NCBI GenBank assembly: GCA_003254905.1 | Contig: QANU01105365.1 | Coordinates: 134,961 to 198,960, forward strand | DNA length: 64,000 nucleotides | From: Nissolia schottii | Taxonomy: Eukaryota; Streptophyta; Magnoliopsida; Fabales; Fabaceae | Reading direction: 5' to 3' | Shown here: positions 1 through 12,739 of the stretch, piece after piece | Position numbering within the stretch: position 1 is the first letter of the stretch | Layout of the letters: each line of letters begins with the position of its first letter | Notes under the pieces: model-generated | The model's database searches: none | What the model was told of the DNA's origin: nothing | The model's input: the letters and a program-made list of their open reading frames with translations, nothing else | Made by a program: the position numbers and the translations under genes

Positions 1-281
1 GGATGTTATAACGGGTTGTTTTTTGCACTATGTAACGGTCTTCTATTCTTGCATTTCTTTACATAGTTGCTCAGAGAATGGGGACAATCGCATTTGTCGG
101 TTTCTAACTTTTTGGAAACATGGGTTTTATTTTTGTCGATGTGGCGTTCTATCTTCATGTTCCGTACACACTGCCAACTATGTGGTAGATGTCAATAAAT
201 GTAGTTAATCACAAAGATACGTTATAACTTACTTTTTTCAGTTGATACTTGTATATAACCTTCTCTTATCTTTTGGCACAG
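1..281 (+). other. Intron at the left edge (upstream part of the kinase gene)
   Basis: No exon was recognised here. The stretch is T-rich and ends in an AG acceptor at 280-281, directly before the first kinase codons, so it is most simply the 3' part of an intron. The N-terminal exon(s) of the kinase must lie to the left of the window. Confidence 0.6.
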
Positions 282-3200
282 GTTCAAGTAGGTGGTTCCC
301 CATGGTATAAAACAGAAAGAAAATTGGGCAAGGGTGGATTTGGTCAAGTATATGTTGGTCGTCGTGTTACTGGTGGAAATTTGAGTGAGAGAACTGGACC
401 CGGAGCTGTAGAGGTATATGCTTCCTTTCAACCTTGGGCGTTAAGTTCTATTTCTTACTTTTAATTGCGCATGCTTTTTAATTTCAGACATTGATAGTTT
501 TTAACTTTTATTACCAGGTTGCGTTAAAATTTGAGCATAGAAGTAGTAAAGGATGTAACTATGGACCACCCTATGAGTGGCAAGTGTACAAGTGAGTGTT
601 ATGTTTGCACCTCTTATATTTTCTCCCTGTTTTCTCCTTTTTTTGTGTGTGTGTGTGTATCATTCTCCTTTTTCATTTTTTTTTCCTTTGTATTTGTACA
701 GCACTCTTGGTGGCAGTCATGGTGTGCCACAAGTACATTACAAGGGCAGGCAAGGTGACTATTATGTCATGGTATGTTATTCTTGTGTTTTTGCTCTATG
801 TTGTTATTACTTTTAGTAGTATAATTTTGAATGATAATGCAATATATTTCGTCCGAGTTTGCCATTTTTTTAAGAGTTTGTTTGACTTAGACATTCATGC
901 TTGCAGGTTATGGATATGCTGGGACCTAGCTTGTGGGATGTTTGGAATAATAACAACCACAAGTGAGTTCTTTGGAAAATATTTTCCTGATATGTGCAAA
1001 ACTGTGTTCCTTGTAGTAATTTTGACCTTCAGTTGCTATGCTAATGTGTTTTTGTGAATTTCAGCATGTCCACTGAAATGGTCGCATGTATTGCCATTGA
1101 GGCAATATCCATCTTGGAGAAGATGCACTCGAGAGGGTAATTTTCCTGCCACCCTTCCTAAACAATCTGCTGACTTAAACCATGTGAACTTGATTCTTAA
1201 TAATTATTTCTATTCATTTCTTTTAATCTATGAATGTTTGCTGTGAAATTTTGTAGGAGCTTGATCTTTTTCTTGCTTTGCTTTGCTTTGCTTTGCTTTG
1301 CCTTTGGCTCCCCTTAATAATGTTCATATAATTGTCCATAATAATTGAAATAATGTGTCCCGAAATATATGGCTGCCATATTGGCAGGTATGTGCATGGT
1401 GATGTGAAGCCTGAAAATTTTCTGCTTGGTGCTCCCGGGACACCTGATGAGAAGAAATTGTTTCTTGTAGATCTTGGATTAGGTATGATGTGATTGTTGA
1501 CTGCTTAGTTATTTACTTTACAGCAATAACGAAGCTTTTTCCCACGTGGTGGTGCTGGTTAACTTTTTTACTGTTCTCCCATATTCTGGCTGCATTCGGT
1601 TACTCACCTTTTTTTCTTTTCTATCTAACAGCTACTAAATGGCGAGATAGTACGACAGGTTTGCACGTGGATTATGACCAAAGGCCAGATGTTTTCAGGT
1701 ATTGATAATTGCATTATCATGTGGGAAATGTTTATATACCTTGTCAGATTATTATTTGTATTTATACTATAACTTATACCTTCTTGGCTCATTTTATTCT
1801 GTTATTTCAGGGGCACAGTTCGCTATGCTAGCGTACATGCACATTTAGGAAGAACTGGAAGCCGGAGGGATGATTTGGAATCTCTTGCTTATACACTGGT
1901 TTTTCTTCTTCGGGGTCGCCTTCCTTGGCAGGGGTACCAGGTTGGACATTTTTTTAATAACTTTTCATTATACTTATGTTCAGCTTCAGAATGGTGGACT
2001 TTAACATTCTTTTTCTCAGGGAGAAAACAAAGGATTTCTTGTTTGCAAGAAGAAGATGGGAACGCCTCCAGAGAGCTTATGTTTCTTTTGTCCTCAGCCT
2101 TTTAGACAATTTGTTGAACATGTGGTGAACTTAAAATTTGATGAAGAACCTAATTATGCTAAATACATTTCTTTATTTGATGGAATTGTCGGTCCAAATC
2201 CAGATATTAGGCCGCTCAATACAGAAGGTGCACAAAAGGTATTGATCTTACTATGCTTTTACTCTTGCATTTTGTTTGCATTTGACATGTGCCGTCTAGA
2301 CACTTGATATTACTATTCTTTATCTGAAGCTCATTGGTCATAAGAGAGGCCGGTTGGCAATGGAAGAAGAAGATGAACAACCGAAAAAGAAGTTCCGGAT
2401 GGGTTTGCCAGCAACTCAGTGGATAAGTGTTTACAATGCTCGTAGACCAATGAAACAAAGGTATGCAGCAGTATGTCATAAAGTTTGTCGTGTCATCTCT
2501 ATATGTAAATTTTTAACCCATCCTTTAGGTTTAGTAAGGGCGAGTCTTCTACACATACCTTCTTTGTGATTCTGTTTCGCACCCCTTTTGTGTGTTATTG
2601 TTGCATTGCATGTTTGATTTCACCAGACATTTTTTTAATCACGAAAATAAGATGCCGAGAATTATCCATTTATTTAATATTATAGATATAATGGAACTTT
2701 TGTGTATGAGGAATAATCGCCTTTGTGCCGTAGGTATCACTACAATGTGGCTGATCAAAGGCTATCCCAGCACATTGATAAAGGAAATGAGGATGGCTTA
2801 TTTATTAGCAGCGTTGCTTCATGTCAGAACCTATGGGCTTTAATTATGGACGCAGGGACTGGTTTCACTTCCCAAGTTTATGAACGTTCCTACCAATTTC
2901 TGCATAAGGTAAATTAACTGTGTATTCTTAGAATTTTCTACTTAGCATCATATATTCATATATACATGCTTCTTAGAACAGTTAATCCTTATATCTTCAA
3001 GCAAGGCTTGCCTAATAATGGTTGGTTTTCTGCTTTGGTGTGTGTGAAGGAATGGATCATGGAGCAGTGGGAAAAAAATTATTATATCAGCGCAATTGCT
3101 GGAGCTACAAATGGGAGCTCACTAGTCGTAATGTCTAAGGGTTAGTTCCTCTCATAAATATATTTGCTTCTGCTTAGCCATTTTCAATTGTGTTTTTCTT

Positions 3201-4094
3201 CTAACATACGTCATGTATGTCAGGCACACATTATTTGCAGCAATCGTACAAAGTTAGTGATTCATTTCCTTTCAAGTGGATCAACAAAAAATGGAGGGAG
3301 GGCTTTTACGTGACTGCAATGACCACCGCAGGGCATAGATGGGGAGTCGTTATGTCTCGCGGTGCAGGATTTTCTGACCAGGTCATGATTGGATTGAACT
3401 TTATCTACTGCTACTTCAGTTCATAATGTGACTTCTTTGTGCAAATAACCAACCTTCAAGTTTGTCTCTGCATTTCAGGTGGTTGAGCTAGATTTTCTGT
3501 ATCCTAGTGAAGGGATTCACAAGAGGTGGGACTGTGGATACCGAATCACAGCAACTGCCGCAACATTGGATCAAGCTGCTTTTGTCCTGAGTGTACCTAG
3601 GAGGAAGCCCACAGATGAAACGCAGGAAACGCTTAGGACTTCTGCTTTTCCTAGTACACATGTCAAGGTGGGTTATACGCATATGCTTGCTATTTGGCAA
3701 AGTAATAATAAAAGATTTTTGGTCCCTTGTAGATTCTTGTCAATGGAGCCCATCTTTAAAATTTTTTCAACTTAGTATGTTATGTTACACATTGTTTTCA
3801 ATTTAGTCTCGAAGCACTCTTCTGTGACGTAGTTAACGGAAAAGGCTTGACATGGTACAAATGATGCTAATGTGATGCACATGTGGATTGTGTGACGCCT
3901 TCAATTTTCGCTAATTATATGTGACGGAAAAGTAATTAGTGATCAAATTGAAAATGATTTGCAATATAAGGGGCTAAAAGTGAAAATTTTGCCTTGTTAT
4001 TGGAGTCTGATCATAGTATGATTGGTTTTTGCAGGAGAAATGGGCAAAGAACCTCTACATTGCATCTATTTGCTATGGACGTACAGTTTCTTGA
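282..4094 (+). CDS. MLK: MUT9-like / casein-kinase-1-like nuclear protein kinase (partial, spliced)
   Basis: Serine/threonine kinase of the plant MUT9-like (MLK/PPK, rice HD16/EL1) family. Fifteen exons join in frame: 282-413, 518-591, 702-771, 907-962, 1065-1136, 1388-1482, 1632-1698, 1811-1940, 2020-2238, 2330-2460, 2734-2908, 3050-3140, 3224-3381, 3479-3667, 4035-4094. They give 572 residues and a TGA stop. Visible motifs are the glycine loop [11 protein letters not shown], the VALK lysine, the catalytic loop HGDVKPEN (HGD in place of HRD) and DLG in place of DFG, all usual for this family. A basic segment PKKKFR suggests nuclear import. The C-terminal half is the conserved domain special to MLKs. 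Relatives phosphorylate histone H3 and light-signalling proteins such as CRY2 and PIF3 (family knowledge). The N-terminus is outside the window. Intron 5 has a CTTTG microsatellite and the last intron holds a small transposon. Confidence 0.93.
1276..1300. repeat. (CTTTG)5 microsatellite in kinase intron 5
   Basis: Five perfect tandem CTTTG units lie inside an intron and are likely polymorphic in length. Confidence 0.9.
3696..3993. mobile_element. MITE-like insertion in the last kinase intron
   Basis: About 298 bp bounded by loosely matching inverted ends (GGCAAAGTAATA and, reversed, GGCAAAATTTTC). The flanks are similar 9-bp words, TTGCTATTT on the left and TTGTTATTG on the right, which fits a decayed 9-bp Mutator-type target duplication. 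Two mismatches in the flanks and weak ends keep this tentative. Confidence 0.5.
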
Positions 4095-4332
4095 CCCTGC
4101 CAATCTGGTGTGCTGTTCTGCTGCCAAAGCCCAATTCGCTGAATATGTGAAGCGGCATAATGGTTCAGGCTCCAAGAAATTTTGATGACTACAGATTTGT
4201 TTGTTTGTAGGTAGCAGAATATCTTCGGTTATAAAACTAATACACCTGAAGTTGCCATTCATGTGGTAATTGTTTCTATGTCAATAACTAGTTAATGTTA
4301 TGCAGACAAACCAACTTTTTTTTTTTTTTTTT
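4095..4332 (+). other. 3' flank / UTR of the kinase gene
   Basis: Non-coding sequence after the TGA stop, running into a poly-T tract (4317-4332) and then the assembly gap. No further exon is visible. Confidence 0.5.
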
Positions 4333-4936
4333 NNNNNNNNNNNNNNNNNNNNNNNNNNNNNNNNNNNNNNNNNNNNNNNNNNNNNNNNNNNNNNNNNNNN
4401 NNNNNNNNNNNNNNNNNNNNNNNNNNNNNNNNNNNNNNNNNNNNNNNNNNNNNNNNNNNNNNNNNNNNNNNNNNNNNNNNNNNNNNNNNNNNNNNNNNNN
4501 NNNNNNNNNNNNNNNNNNNNNNNNNNNNNNNNNNNNNNNNNNNNNNNNNNNNNNNNNNNNNNNNNNNNNNNNNNNNNNNNNNNNNNNNNNNNNNNNNNNN
4601 NNNNNNNNNNNNNNNNNNNNNNNNNNNNNNNNNNNNNNNNNNNNNNNNNNNNNNNNNNNNNNNNNNNNNNNNNNNNNNNNNNNNNNNNNNNNNNNNNNNN
4701 NNNNNNNNNNNNNNNNNNNNNNNNNNNNNNNNNNNNNNNNNNNNNNNNNNNNNNNNNNNNNNNNNNNNNNNNNNNNNNNNNNNNNNNNNNNNNNNNNNNN
4801 NNNNNNNNNNNNNNNNNNNNNNNNNNNNNNNNNNNNNNNNNNNNNNNNNNNNNNNNNNNNNNNNNNNNNNNNNNNNNNNNNNNNNNNNNNNNNNNNNNNN
4901 NNNNNNNNNNNNNNNNNNNNNNNNNNNNNNNNNNNN
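4333..4936. other. Assembly gap (N run)
   Basis: 604 undetermined bases directly after a poly-T tract. Apparent ORFs across it are artefacts. Confidence 0.99.
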
Positions 4937-5177
4937 TGCATTGCTATTTGTGCTTTAGTGTTCTATATTGAAGACATCATCGTCACAAATTCGCTTCTTG
5001 TGATGTTCCGTAGTCAATACTATGTATTATGTATGAATTGAACTTAGAACTCATATATTTCATCTTTATTTGTGCTTTGTTATGGATATAAATGTATTTA
5101 TGAATTTCAAGTTTTATTAAATATATTTTTGTAGCATAATAATTTTTTAAAATATTTTTTTAATATTTTTTTAATAA

Positions 5178-5271
5178 TAGGTAAACTCGTACGAGTTTAC
5201 GATCCTAGTTTACGATCCGAGTTTACGGAGGCTCCACGAGTTTACTTAAACTCGCGAGTTTGATAACCATG
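5178..5271 (-). mobile_element. Terminal part of a palindrome-rich MULE-type element (copy 1)
   Basis: The block is built from repeated words AAACTCG and CGAGTTT and ends in GAGTTTGATAACCATG. Reversed, this is the same terminus as the elements at 24989-25526 and 30007-30831. It is in the opposite orientation to them. Its other end is not visible and probably falls in the AT-rich stretch to the left or in the assembly gap. Confidence 0.75.
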
Positions 5272-5430
5272 GGTGAGAGTAATGAGGATGAGGGTGTATG
5301 TGAGAGAGGGGGAGGGTGATGATGATGGTGAATTGATAGTTCATGATGATGATGATATTTTTTAATTTAGGGTCATAGGTTCAGAAATATGGCATTAATT
5401 AGGGGAGTCAGTCAAGGTTTGGGTTTAGTG

Positions 5431-5815
5431 GTCATGTGTGTAGCATGTGTTTGTCATGTAGCCAAACTAACAACTATCTTAGTAGTTAACAACCCAAATA
5501 GATGGCATAAATTAAAACCTACAAAAAGATTTATGAGGAATGATTTCCTAACGAAAAAAATTTATGAGGGATGATTTCTTAACAAAAAATTTATGAGGGG
5601 ATAAAAAAACAAAATTCGCAATATGAGGGACCAAAAACTGAATTAACCCTATGTCATGTGTGTGACATGTGACTATCACGTAGCCAAGTTAATTATCACA
5701 TTAGCAATTAATGACCCAAATGGACGACATTGACTAAAACTTAACAAAAAATTTTATCGGGGGGATAAAAAATCAAAATTCGCAATTTATGAGGGACTAA
5801 AAACAGAATTAATCC
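5431..5815. repeat. Two diverged direct repeats of about 165-220 bp
   Basis: Unit A (5431-5648) and unit B (5653-5815) both begin GTCATGTGTGT. Both pass through a 'tagccaa...aatgacccaaat'-like middle and a 'caaaattcgcaat' motif, and both end GAATTAACCC or GAATTAATCC. Unit A has an extra internal reduplication of a TTTATGAGG motif. It is probably a decayed non-coding transposon tandem. Confidence 0.7.
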
Positions 5816-8228
5816 TTTTTTTGTTAAATTTATATGTATATCATACACTTTATCATATTTTATCATTAATATTATTTATTTATTTTTTTTATTACTTACT
5901 TATTGGTTCATTAATTTTAAAAAAAGTTCTTTTTAAAAAAAAATTGAGTTTTACCTAACTCAACCCCAAAAGCTAGCTCAAGAGGTGAGGGTTGCTTTGA
6001 TATTATAAAGGTTGTCTTGACATTACGTCTAAGCAATGTGAGACTTGGTACACCCGACTCATGCCCAAGATTGATATCTCTGGTGCAATATCATATTAAG
6101 AAATGAGTAACCTAACTCAATCCTAAAAGCTCTGATACCATCTCTTCCAAAAGTTTAAGTTTATGGGAGAATGGAATTTTAATGGTTTTTATATTATATC
6201 TTTTTATACGTCCTTTCAGACAAGAGCTCTTTTGACTTGCAATGTGGATAGCATTGATATTATACAGGTTATCTTAAACTTATCTCTAAGCAATGTGCAA
6301 TTTGATAACTTTCCCTTTTTTACTTGTCCCTAAAAGAAAATAAATTTCTTTGGATTGGGTAATTGAGAGAATCAATAGTACACCCCAAAGGCAAACCTTA
6401 TTCTCATTCTCACTCTCATTGTGACACCTTTAATTGATTTGGTGCCTTGAATTTTATTGTGTTGTATTGATGACTTGTTTATATATCATTTATGTATTCT
6501 TTTTAAGGAAATTGGTGTTTAATTAGGATTGGGGATAAATTTCAACTTGAGGGATCATTCATTATACAAGATTTTTTTCTTGGTTATGACAAAAAAATGG
6601 TGCTTCTAAGAGAGCATTGACCTTGACCACCCAATCAAAACCCGGTTTAAACCCAACTCGAACATAATCGGGCTTACTCGAGCATAAAACTAGGTCTAGG
6701 CTTCAAATTTGACTTGACCAAAGTATAGAGTCTGATTTGGGCAACCTTAAGTTTGTCCTAAACTAACCCGGTGTTGGTATATGTTGCCATGTTATACTAA
6801 TCGTGTGTTTGTAAGTATTATTTTGAAGGGGAAGGAAATGAAAGAAAATGAACAAAAAAACTTAAACTGAATTGGCAGAGGCACAACAGATGAGCGATTG
6901 TGGCTGGTGAGTGGGCATCAACATAGTTTGAAGGACGAGTTTGAGATATGGAGGATTAGCAGACATATGGTGACTGGTGCTTGGGCAATGACGTGGTTTG
7001 GAGGAAGAGGAGGATGAGAGAAGAGATTGACCGTATGTGGAAAAGAAGAGGAGGATAAAGGAGAGAAGGACATGTGCAGCAACATGTGGGTGGCTAGTGC
7101 ATGGGTGGTGGCTGATTCAGGAGAGAGAAGAGTTTTGATTTAACTTAAAGTTGAGTAACGAGTAGTTTTTTTTTGGAGTTTAAATTTTAAAGTTCAGATT
7201 TTATTTTGAGTGATTAGACTTTAAACATAATTTTATTTTATTCTTTGTTAGTATTTTTTTATTTTATTTACAGGGAGACTTTTGTGAGTTTTTTACTCTT
7301 TTGCCCCCATTAAAAAATCAAATTACGAAAATACCCCCCTTTGAAAACATAATACAACACTGCCCCTGTTTTGGCTGACGTGGAGATGAGTCTCATTACT
7401 CACTTTAATAATCTAATGGTGAAAACACTTACTTTACCTTCTAAAATAAAATCTCACTTCATAGGATCATTTCTTTTTCTCTGACCCTACCAGAGCTCTT
7501 TGCTACCATCGCCGCATGACTTTTCAATTTTTTCCATGTCTGGGTACGATTTTTGCCCATGTGTGACACTCCACTTGCCATTGTGTGTCGATCTTCTCGC
7601 CCTTGTGTGTCTGTTTTTAACCTCTATGCGCTTACAACCTCTTCATCACTCTTACTGCCTCCCATGCACCAAGGTATCATTGTTGGCCTTGTTCTTGCTC
7701 GCGCTATCTCCAACTATAGAGCCAACTGTAGTCGGTCGCTGCCACCGATCCAACCCCTCACTGTCGCCATCGTCACCCTTTACCACCTTCTTGGTTGTTA
7801 TTTTGTTAGATGTTTGATTTTATAGTTTTGATTATTATATTTGGACTTAATTTTACTGAGTTACGTTATGATTTTTCTAATTTTTTGGGTTTGGGTTTGG
7901 ATCTAGTATGTGGGGTTAAGGTTAGGGTTTTGATATGGGGTTAGGGATTTTGTCTTTAACTAGGGTTTTGCTATGTTATGTGTTTCTTTTTTGTTTTTTG
8001 AAATGGCAAAGCAAAATGCCTCATCACCTCTGATCAATCCACCATCGCCTCTGTTAGAAGAGATAGACCTAATGGTGGAAGATTTGTAAAATCAGGTTGT
8101 TTGTTTGGAAAGACTTCATGGTATGATGCAAATGGATGATGGTTAAGTCCAAAGAGACAATTTTCCACCTCCAAAATGTCAGTTCTATGATTGTTACTAA
8201 GGTTGGTCATGCTGGTATCAAGAATAAT
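5816..8228. other. Gene-free AT-rich spacer
   Basis: No exon chain or protein motif was recognised. The short ORFs near 7.5-7.8 kb are low-complexity (Leu/Ser/Cys-rich) with no family resemblance. Two related short blocks (about 5990-6070 and 6245-6310) both contain a 'gatattataAAGGTT/CAGGTT...TCTAAGCAATGTG' theme and look like repeat debris. Confidence 0.5.
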
Positions 8229-9880
8229 TGTCACAACCCAAAAATCATGACCGGCACTCAGTGGACTAGTTCCTTTACAAAAGCCTCTTAGAATGCCTTT
8301 TTGTAAAAACATGTTTTTTAACTTCAAATAAAAACAAATAAACTTTCCTTTTCTAAATAAACATAAACTCTTATAATTATTAATTTAAAAATATAAACAT
8401 TATCATACATGTAAAATATGCAACCGGTCTGAAAATGGTGCCTGTATACAAATGAAGCACTATTGAAACTGACTTAATTACAAATTAAAATGATATAGTG
8501 ACCCGTAGAATAAAATAAAAGGGATTGAACCATTGTAGCTGGGCAGGTGTTTGGGTGCTACAGCACTCGTAGAGTGCTACAACGATGCAGCGTCAAGTGG
8601 CTTAGAGGCGAAGTTCCCCTATAAATAGAACCCTCCCCTGAGTGTTTTCACTTGCTTATTCACTCAAAGAGCTCTGAAAGTTATGCTTTGAGTGCGAACT
8701 TTCTCCTAACTCCAGTTTTATTTTTATTTCTTTGTTATTAGGGAAACAATGCCTCTACCTAGGGTGTCAACGTCATGATGTTAGAGTGTTTCGAGTCAAT
8801 CAGCGGTGTCATTCGAGTTCCTACCAAGCCCACAAGGAATAACAATCAGTCTCTAGCAACTCTAGGCGAGTAAGTTGTTACTTATGGTCTATTTTAATCA
8901 TTATTTTATGTTCATATTTTATAAGCATGATTTAGTTTTAGTTATTTTCATGTTTTTATAAAAATAAGGATTTGTTTTATGAAAAGCCATTTTTAGAAAA
9001 TAAGGTTTTGTTTTGAGAAAATATTTATGAAGTTGTTTCATTGAAATCTTTTATAGAAACGTGTTTATTTTATTTACGAAAATTATGTTTATCTATATAA
9101 CGTTTATTAAATTATTTACGAAATAGTTTACGAAAGGATTTAGAAAATCATGAAAACCTTTTTCGAAAAGTCATGGGACCATTGTTTTCAATCCATAAAG
9201 ATCTTCATGTTGCATGTTTATGTTCATGAATTAGAAATGTTATGATCATATCAGTTAATTCAATTATTTCAGTTATCAGTTGTTTTGATTATCATGTTTA
9301 TGTTATTTTGTTTAAATCATTTTCATGGGAATGAGATTTAGGATAGAAATATAAGTTAGCAATAGTCTACATTGACCTTAGTATAGAATAGGTTTTAGAT
9401 ATATAGAATAATTAGGGCAATAGTTTTGAAACATTCTATAGGTGTTGTGGGTGATTACCCACTCATTGAGACTCTCCTTAGAGTTCTCGCCCCTCAACCT
9501 CCTTTCTAGATGCAAGTTAGGATGTAGAAGCAACAGTGCATGGAGATCATGGTTAGTTGCAGGGATGTCAAGATGCTTGAGTTGAGGTGAAGCTATCCAT
9601 ATCATATATTAGATTTATTTTATTTTAAAAATCGAGTCAATGTCTACAGTGCTCCAATTATATACAAGCAAGATCTTCAGACTAGTCGCGTATTTTACAT
9701 GTACAATTATGTTTATATTTTCAAAATAACAATTGTAAGAGTTTATGTTTATTTATAAATGATAGTTTTTATTTGTTTTTAATTGAAGTTAAAATGCATG
9801 TTTTTATGAAAAGCATTCCTAAGAGGCTTTTTAAGGGAACTAGTCCGTTGCATGTCAGTATCAATTTCTGGGTTGTTACA
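8229..9880. mobile_element. Long terminal-inverted-repeat DNA element with internal promoter-like block
   Basis: The left end starts TGTCACAACCC. The right end, reversed, reads TGTAACAACCC. The two ends stay alignable for about 140-150 bp, sharing for example 'ggactagttcc', 'aagcctctta' and 'aaacatg'. That is far longer than LTR ends and places the ends in inverted orientation, so this is a TIR or foldback element and not an LTR pair. No transposase is visible. Inside, CTATAAATAG (about 8621-8630) is followed by a leader-like CT-rich stretch. The flanking words (aataat and aataaa) give no convincing target duplication. Confidence 0.65.
8621..8630 (+). promoter_or_regulatory. TATA box-like site inside the inverted-repeat element
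   Basis: CTATAAATAG is followed within about 30-100 bp by a CT-rich, leader-like sequence. A weak similar arrangement occurs in reverse at 13803-13812. Only the consensus is visible, so promoter activity is inferred. Confidence 0.45.
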
Positions 9881-9902
9881 AATAAAGTGTAACATATCCC
9901 TA

Positions 9903-10112
9903 TGGATAGCTTCACCTCAAAGTGACTGCTTGCTTAAGAATTCCTAACGTTGCTATAGCTGACCACGACCTCCATAAAAGTGTTGCTACAACTTAACCTA
10001 CAACTGGAAGGAGAGGTTGAAGGGTGGGTGAGAACTCTAGGGAAAGCCTCAGCATGCGAGCAATCACCCATAGCACCTGTGGGACATTTTGAAATATGGA
10101 CGTATTGTGATG
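9903..10112 (-). repeat. Inverted partial copy of the element's right interior
   Basis: The reverse complement of this stretch aligns with 9417-9605, sharing 'gggtgatt', 'tagagttctc', 'cctcaacct' or 'ttcaacct', and 'gaggtgaagctatccata'. The two arms face each other around a spacer of about 300 bp, which forms a potential large hairpin. Confidence 0.65.
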
Positions 10113-10589
10113 ACTTGTGTCTCAGAAGGGCGCTTGTCATACCCCAACTTAGGACATAACCGCACGTAGGGCTACTGCCCTACGGAAGCTCTGATATGTT
10201 ATGCTAAACGTGTATCAAATGCTCATGATGGTTAATAAATAACTTATTTCATTAAATAACTAAATACATGTTTACATGCAACTGATCTTAAAATAATAAT
10301 GGGTTTACATAATATCAATCTCTAAGAAAAGAAATACGTGTATTAAAAAATAAGGACCATGCCCTAGGTGTTTGGAGCATGACTATAAATAACTTGGGTA
10401 GTCCCCACTGTGAAGTGGAGTTTACCACTGACGTCTGAAATCCTTGCTCAGTGGACGAGGGGACCGCTCTCACTATCCTCTACTTCTGAAAAAATGTTAT
10501 CGACAGAGGGGTGAGTTGTCAATTCAGTAGTGAGTACCTCGGTACCACACAAATAGCACATAATGCACATAATATTATAGAATATAGAT

Positions 10590-10598
10590 ACATGTGTG

Positions 10599-10630
<32 letters not shown>
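10590..10630. repeat. (TG)n-(TA)n compound microsatellite
   Basis: A run of TG repeats is followed directly by a run of TA repeats, with no coding context. Confidence 0.9.
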
Positions 10631-11054
10631 CTGAAGGAATATGTAACAATTAAGGCAAATATAAAATTGTTATCTAAAAGAAATTGAATAAACTGCATAC
10701 ACTGAATGAAATGCACATACTGAATAAACTGCGTATACTAAATAGAATGAATAAAATGAATTAACTATTAGAATGCAAAACTGATTTGTTGTACGTATGT
10801 CGTATGTCCCTGACGGAGGAGCACAATTCAAGGGAGCTGCAACTTGACCTTGCTTCAACAGAATAAATTCGGGTGGTTCCAGTACGTACGCAACCTGGAT
10901 ATCTATGAGAGTGCGCATACCGTAAGTCTGAGGAGTATGATGCTCAGGAGTTTGATAGGGCACGCATGCCATAACTGAGGATCTTGACGCTCATATCTAG
11001 CTACTACTGGGTTTGGGTTATGAGGTTGTAGGACCTTATACTATCCTAGGTTGT

Positions 11055-12566
11055 TGATAGGTGTATTTTCTATCCTATTTTATTATTCTATAATTGAACA
11101 TTGTATACTAAAAATGTGTAATTTTAATGCTTAATTAATATGTTTTGCACATTATCCTCTTTTGTGAGAAATTGAGAAAAATGCACTTTTAAGCACTACT
11201 TTATCTTAGAATTTAATGTGTAGATTTCTTTTGTTCTTTTTTAGTTTTCTATTTTAATTGCAGAAAATAAATTGTCAAGAGGATCATTGAGGATTTGAAG
11301 GAGATTTGATAAGATATAAATTTCAAAGAAGAGATTTGAAGAGAAGATTGAGACCAATAAATTCAAGATTAAATTCAAATTCAAAAAGATTTGGTCAAAG
11401 ATTTGCTGAGGATTTTTAATGCTGACTTTGCCACGGATTTTGCGCCAAGATGGAGATTGAATCTCGATTTGACCTCAACTACAAAATTGTAGATCTATCT
11501 CTTAGCTTTAATTGGAGATTTGAATCACCTCAATCCGATATCGGTAGCCAAAGTTATCGCGATTTTACTGACTGCTGTGCAAAAGTGCGAGAATTACTTC
11601 CACTTTTAGCCAATCCTCTACAAATAAATATCCTCTCTCAACAACTTGAAGAGAACTTCAGACTCAACCTCCACTTTTATTTTCTGCACTTTTCTCTTTT
11701 ATTTTATGGCACTTTAGGTTTATGTTAGTAGTGCTTAGTTCTTAGTTATTCAAAGATTGTTGGAGCGCTCGCATTGACAACGCAAGCTCCCAACTATTTG
11801 CGAATTCCTTCCATTCTCTAATTCAGGTTTTGTTATTTTAATTCTCCGTTATTTTCCACTCTCTTCTTCTATTTATTTATTATGAGTTTTTATCCTCCAT
11901 CCATGGAGGAGTAGTTTCTTAATATCTTGCATGCGGTAATTCTAGATTAGGATTAATTCGAGGTCTTGTGCTTAATGTTTATTCATGATTTGTTCCGCCC
12001 TTGATTGGTAATATAGCGATTGCATGTTATTGGTTAGGGTTAATTCTAGGTTGATAGATCTTGACGATTGTAGGATTTATTGATTTAGGATTTGGGAACT
12101 TTTTGGGAAACTAATTAGATTTAATTAGGTTGTGCAATTGGAACATAATTGATATAGGTTTTTAATGCTGAGATCTTAGTTTTAATTCCTATATTAATAA
12201 ATGCTTAGGGGATTGACGATCGTAGTCTCTTAGGTGAATTGCGTATTAGTTAGAGATTTCAACTAATAAACAACATCCCTCTTATGAATAATTAATTAGG
12301 AACCAATGGCAATTAATCCTTGATCTAGAAAAGTCGTATGCAGGATATTTTTTTTTATCATTGTTTATTTATTTGTTTTAATTTTCTTTTATTTTAAATT
12401 CAATCAATTCAACCCCCCCAATTTAGTGTAACTTTTAATTGGTTCTAATTTCTTCCTTGAGAGACGACCTAGGTTAGCCCCCTTTCCTACGTTTTTGGGG
12501 TTAATTTAGTTTTATAAATTATTATTTGATCACGCACTGAAATTAAAGACGTTTTGGTGTGTGTCA
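11055..12566. mobile_element. Candidate solo LTR of a retrotransposon
   Basis: About 1.5 kb begins TGATAGGTG and ends TGTGTGTCA, so it has the TG...CA ends of an LTR. It is flanked by GTTGT on the left and GTTGG on the right, a 5-bp target duplication with one mismatch. Text near the right side ('gagagacgaccta') resembles the end of many plant Ty3/gypsy LTRs. No internal retroelement region adjoins it. It is read as a fossil left by LTR-LTR recombination. Confidence 0.55.
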
Positions 12567-12739
12567 GTTGGCTACCCTAGAATCTATTGTTCGTGAAGTC
12601 TTTTAGGGAACTATCTTTGATTACCAATGTTGTTAAGGCCTAAGGCTACTAACTATAACAAGTGTGTCCTACTCAACTAATATTTGTTTATTAGTCCAAC
12701 TCAAGGACTAAGGTCCCGCACTTAGGACAGGATTCTCAG

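Noticed and set aside
4288-5041. Long open frames across the N run
   Set aside because: They consist of undetermined bases; no protein is supported.
7500-7825. Open frames of about 90-105 codons, rich in Leu/Ser/Cys
   Set aside because: No family resemblance, no exon signals, overlapping frames of similar composition; treated as chance.
8229-9880. Reading the TGTCAC...TTACA element as a single LTR
   Set aside because: Its ends are inverted relative to each other over about 140 bp, which LTRs are not.
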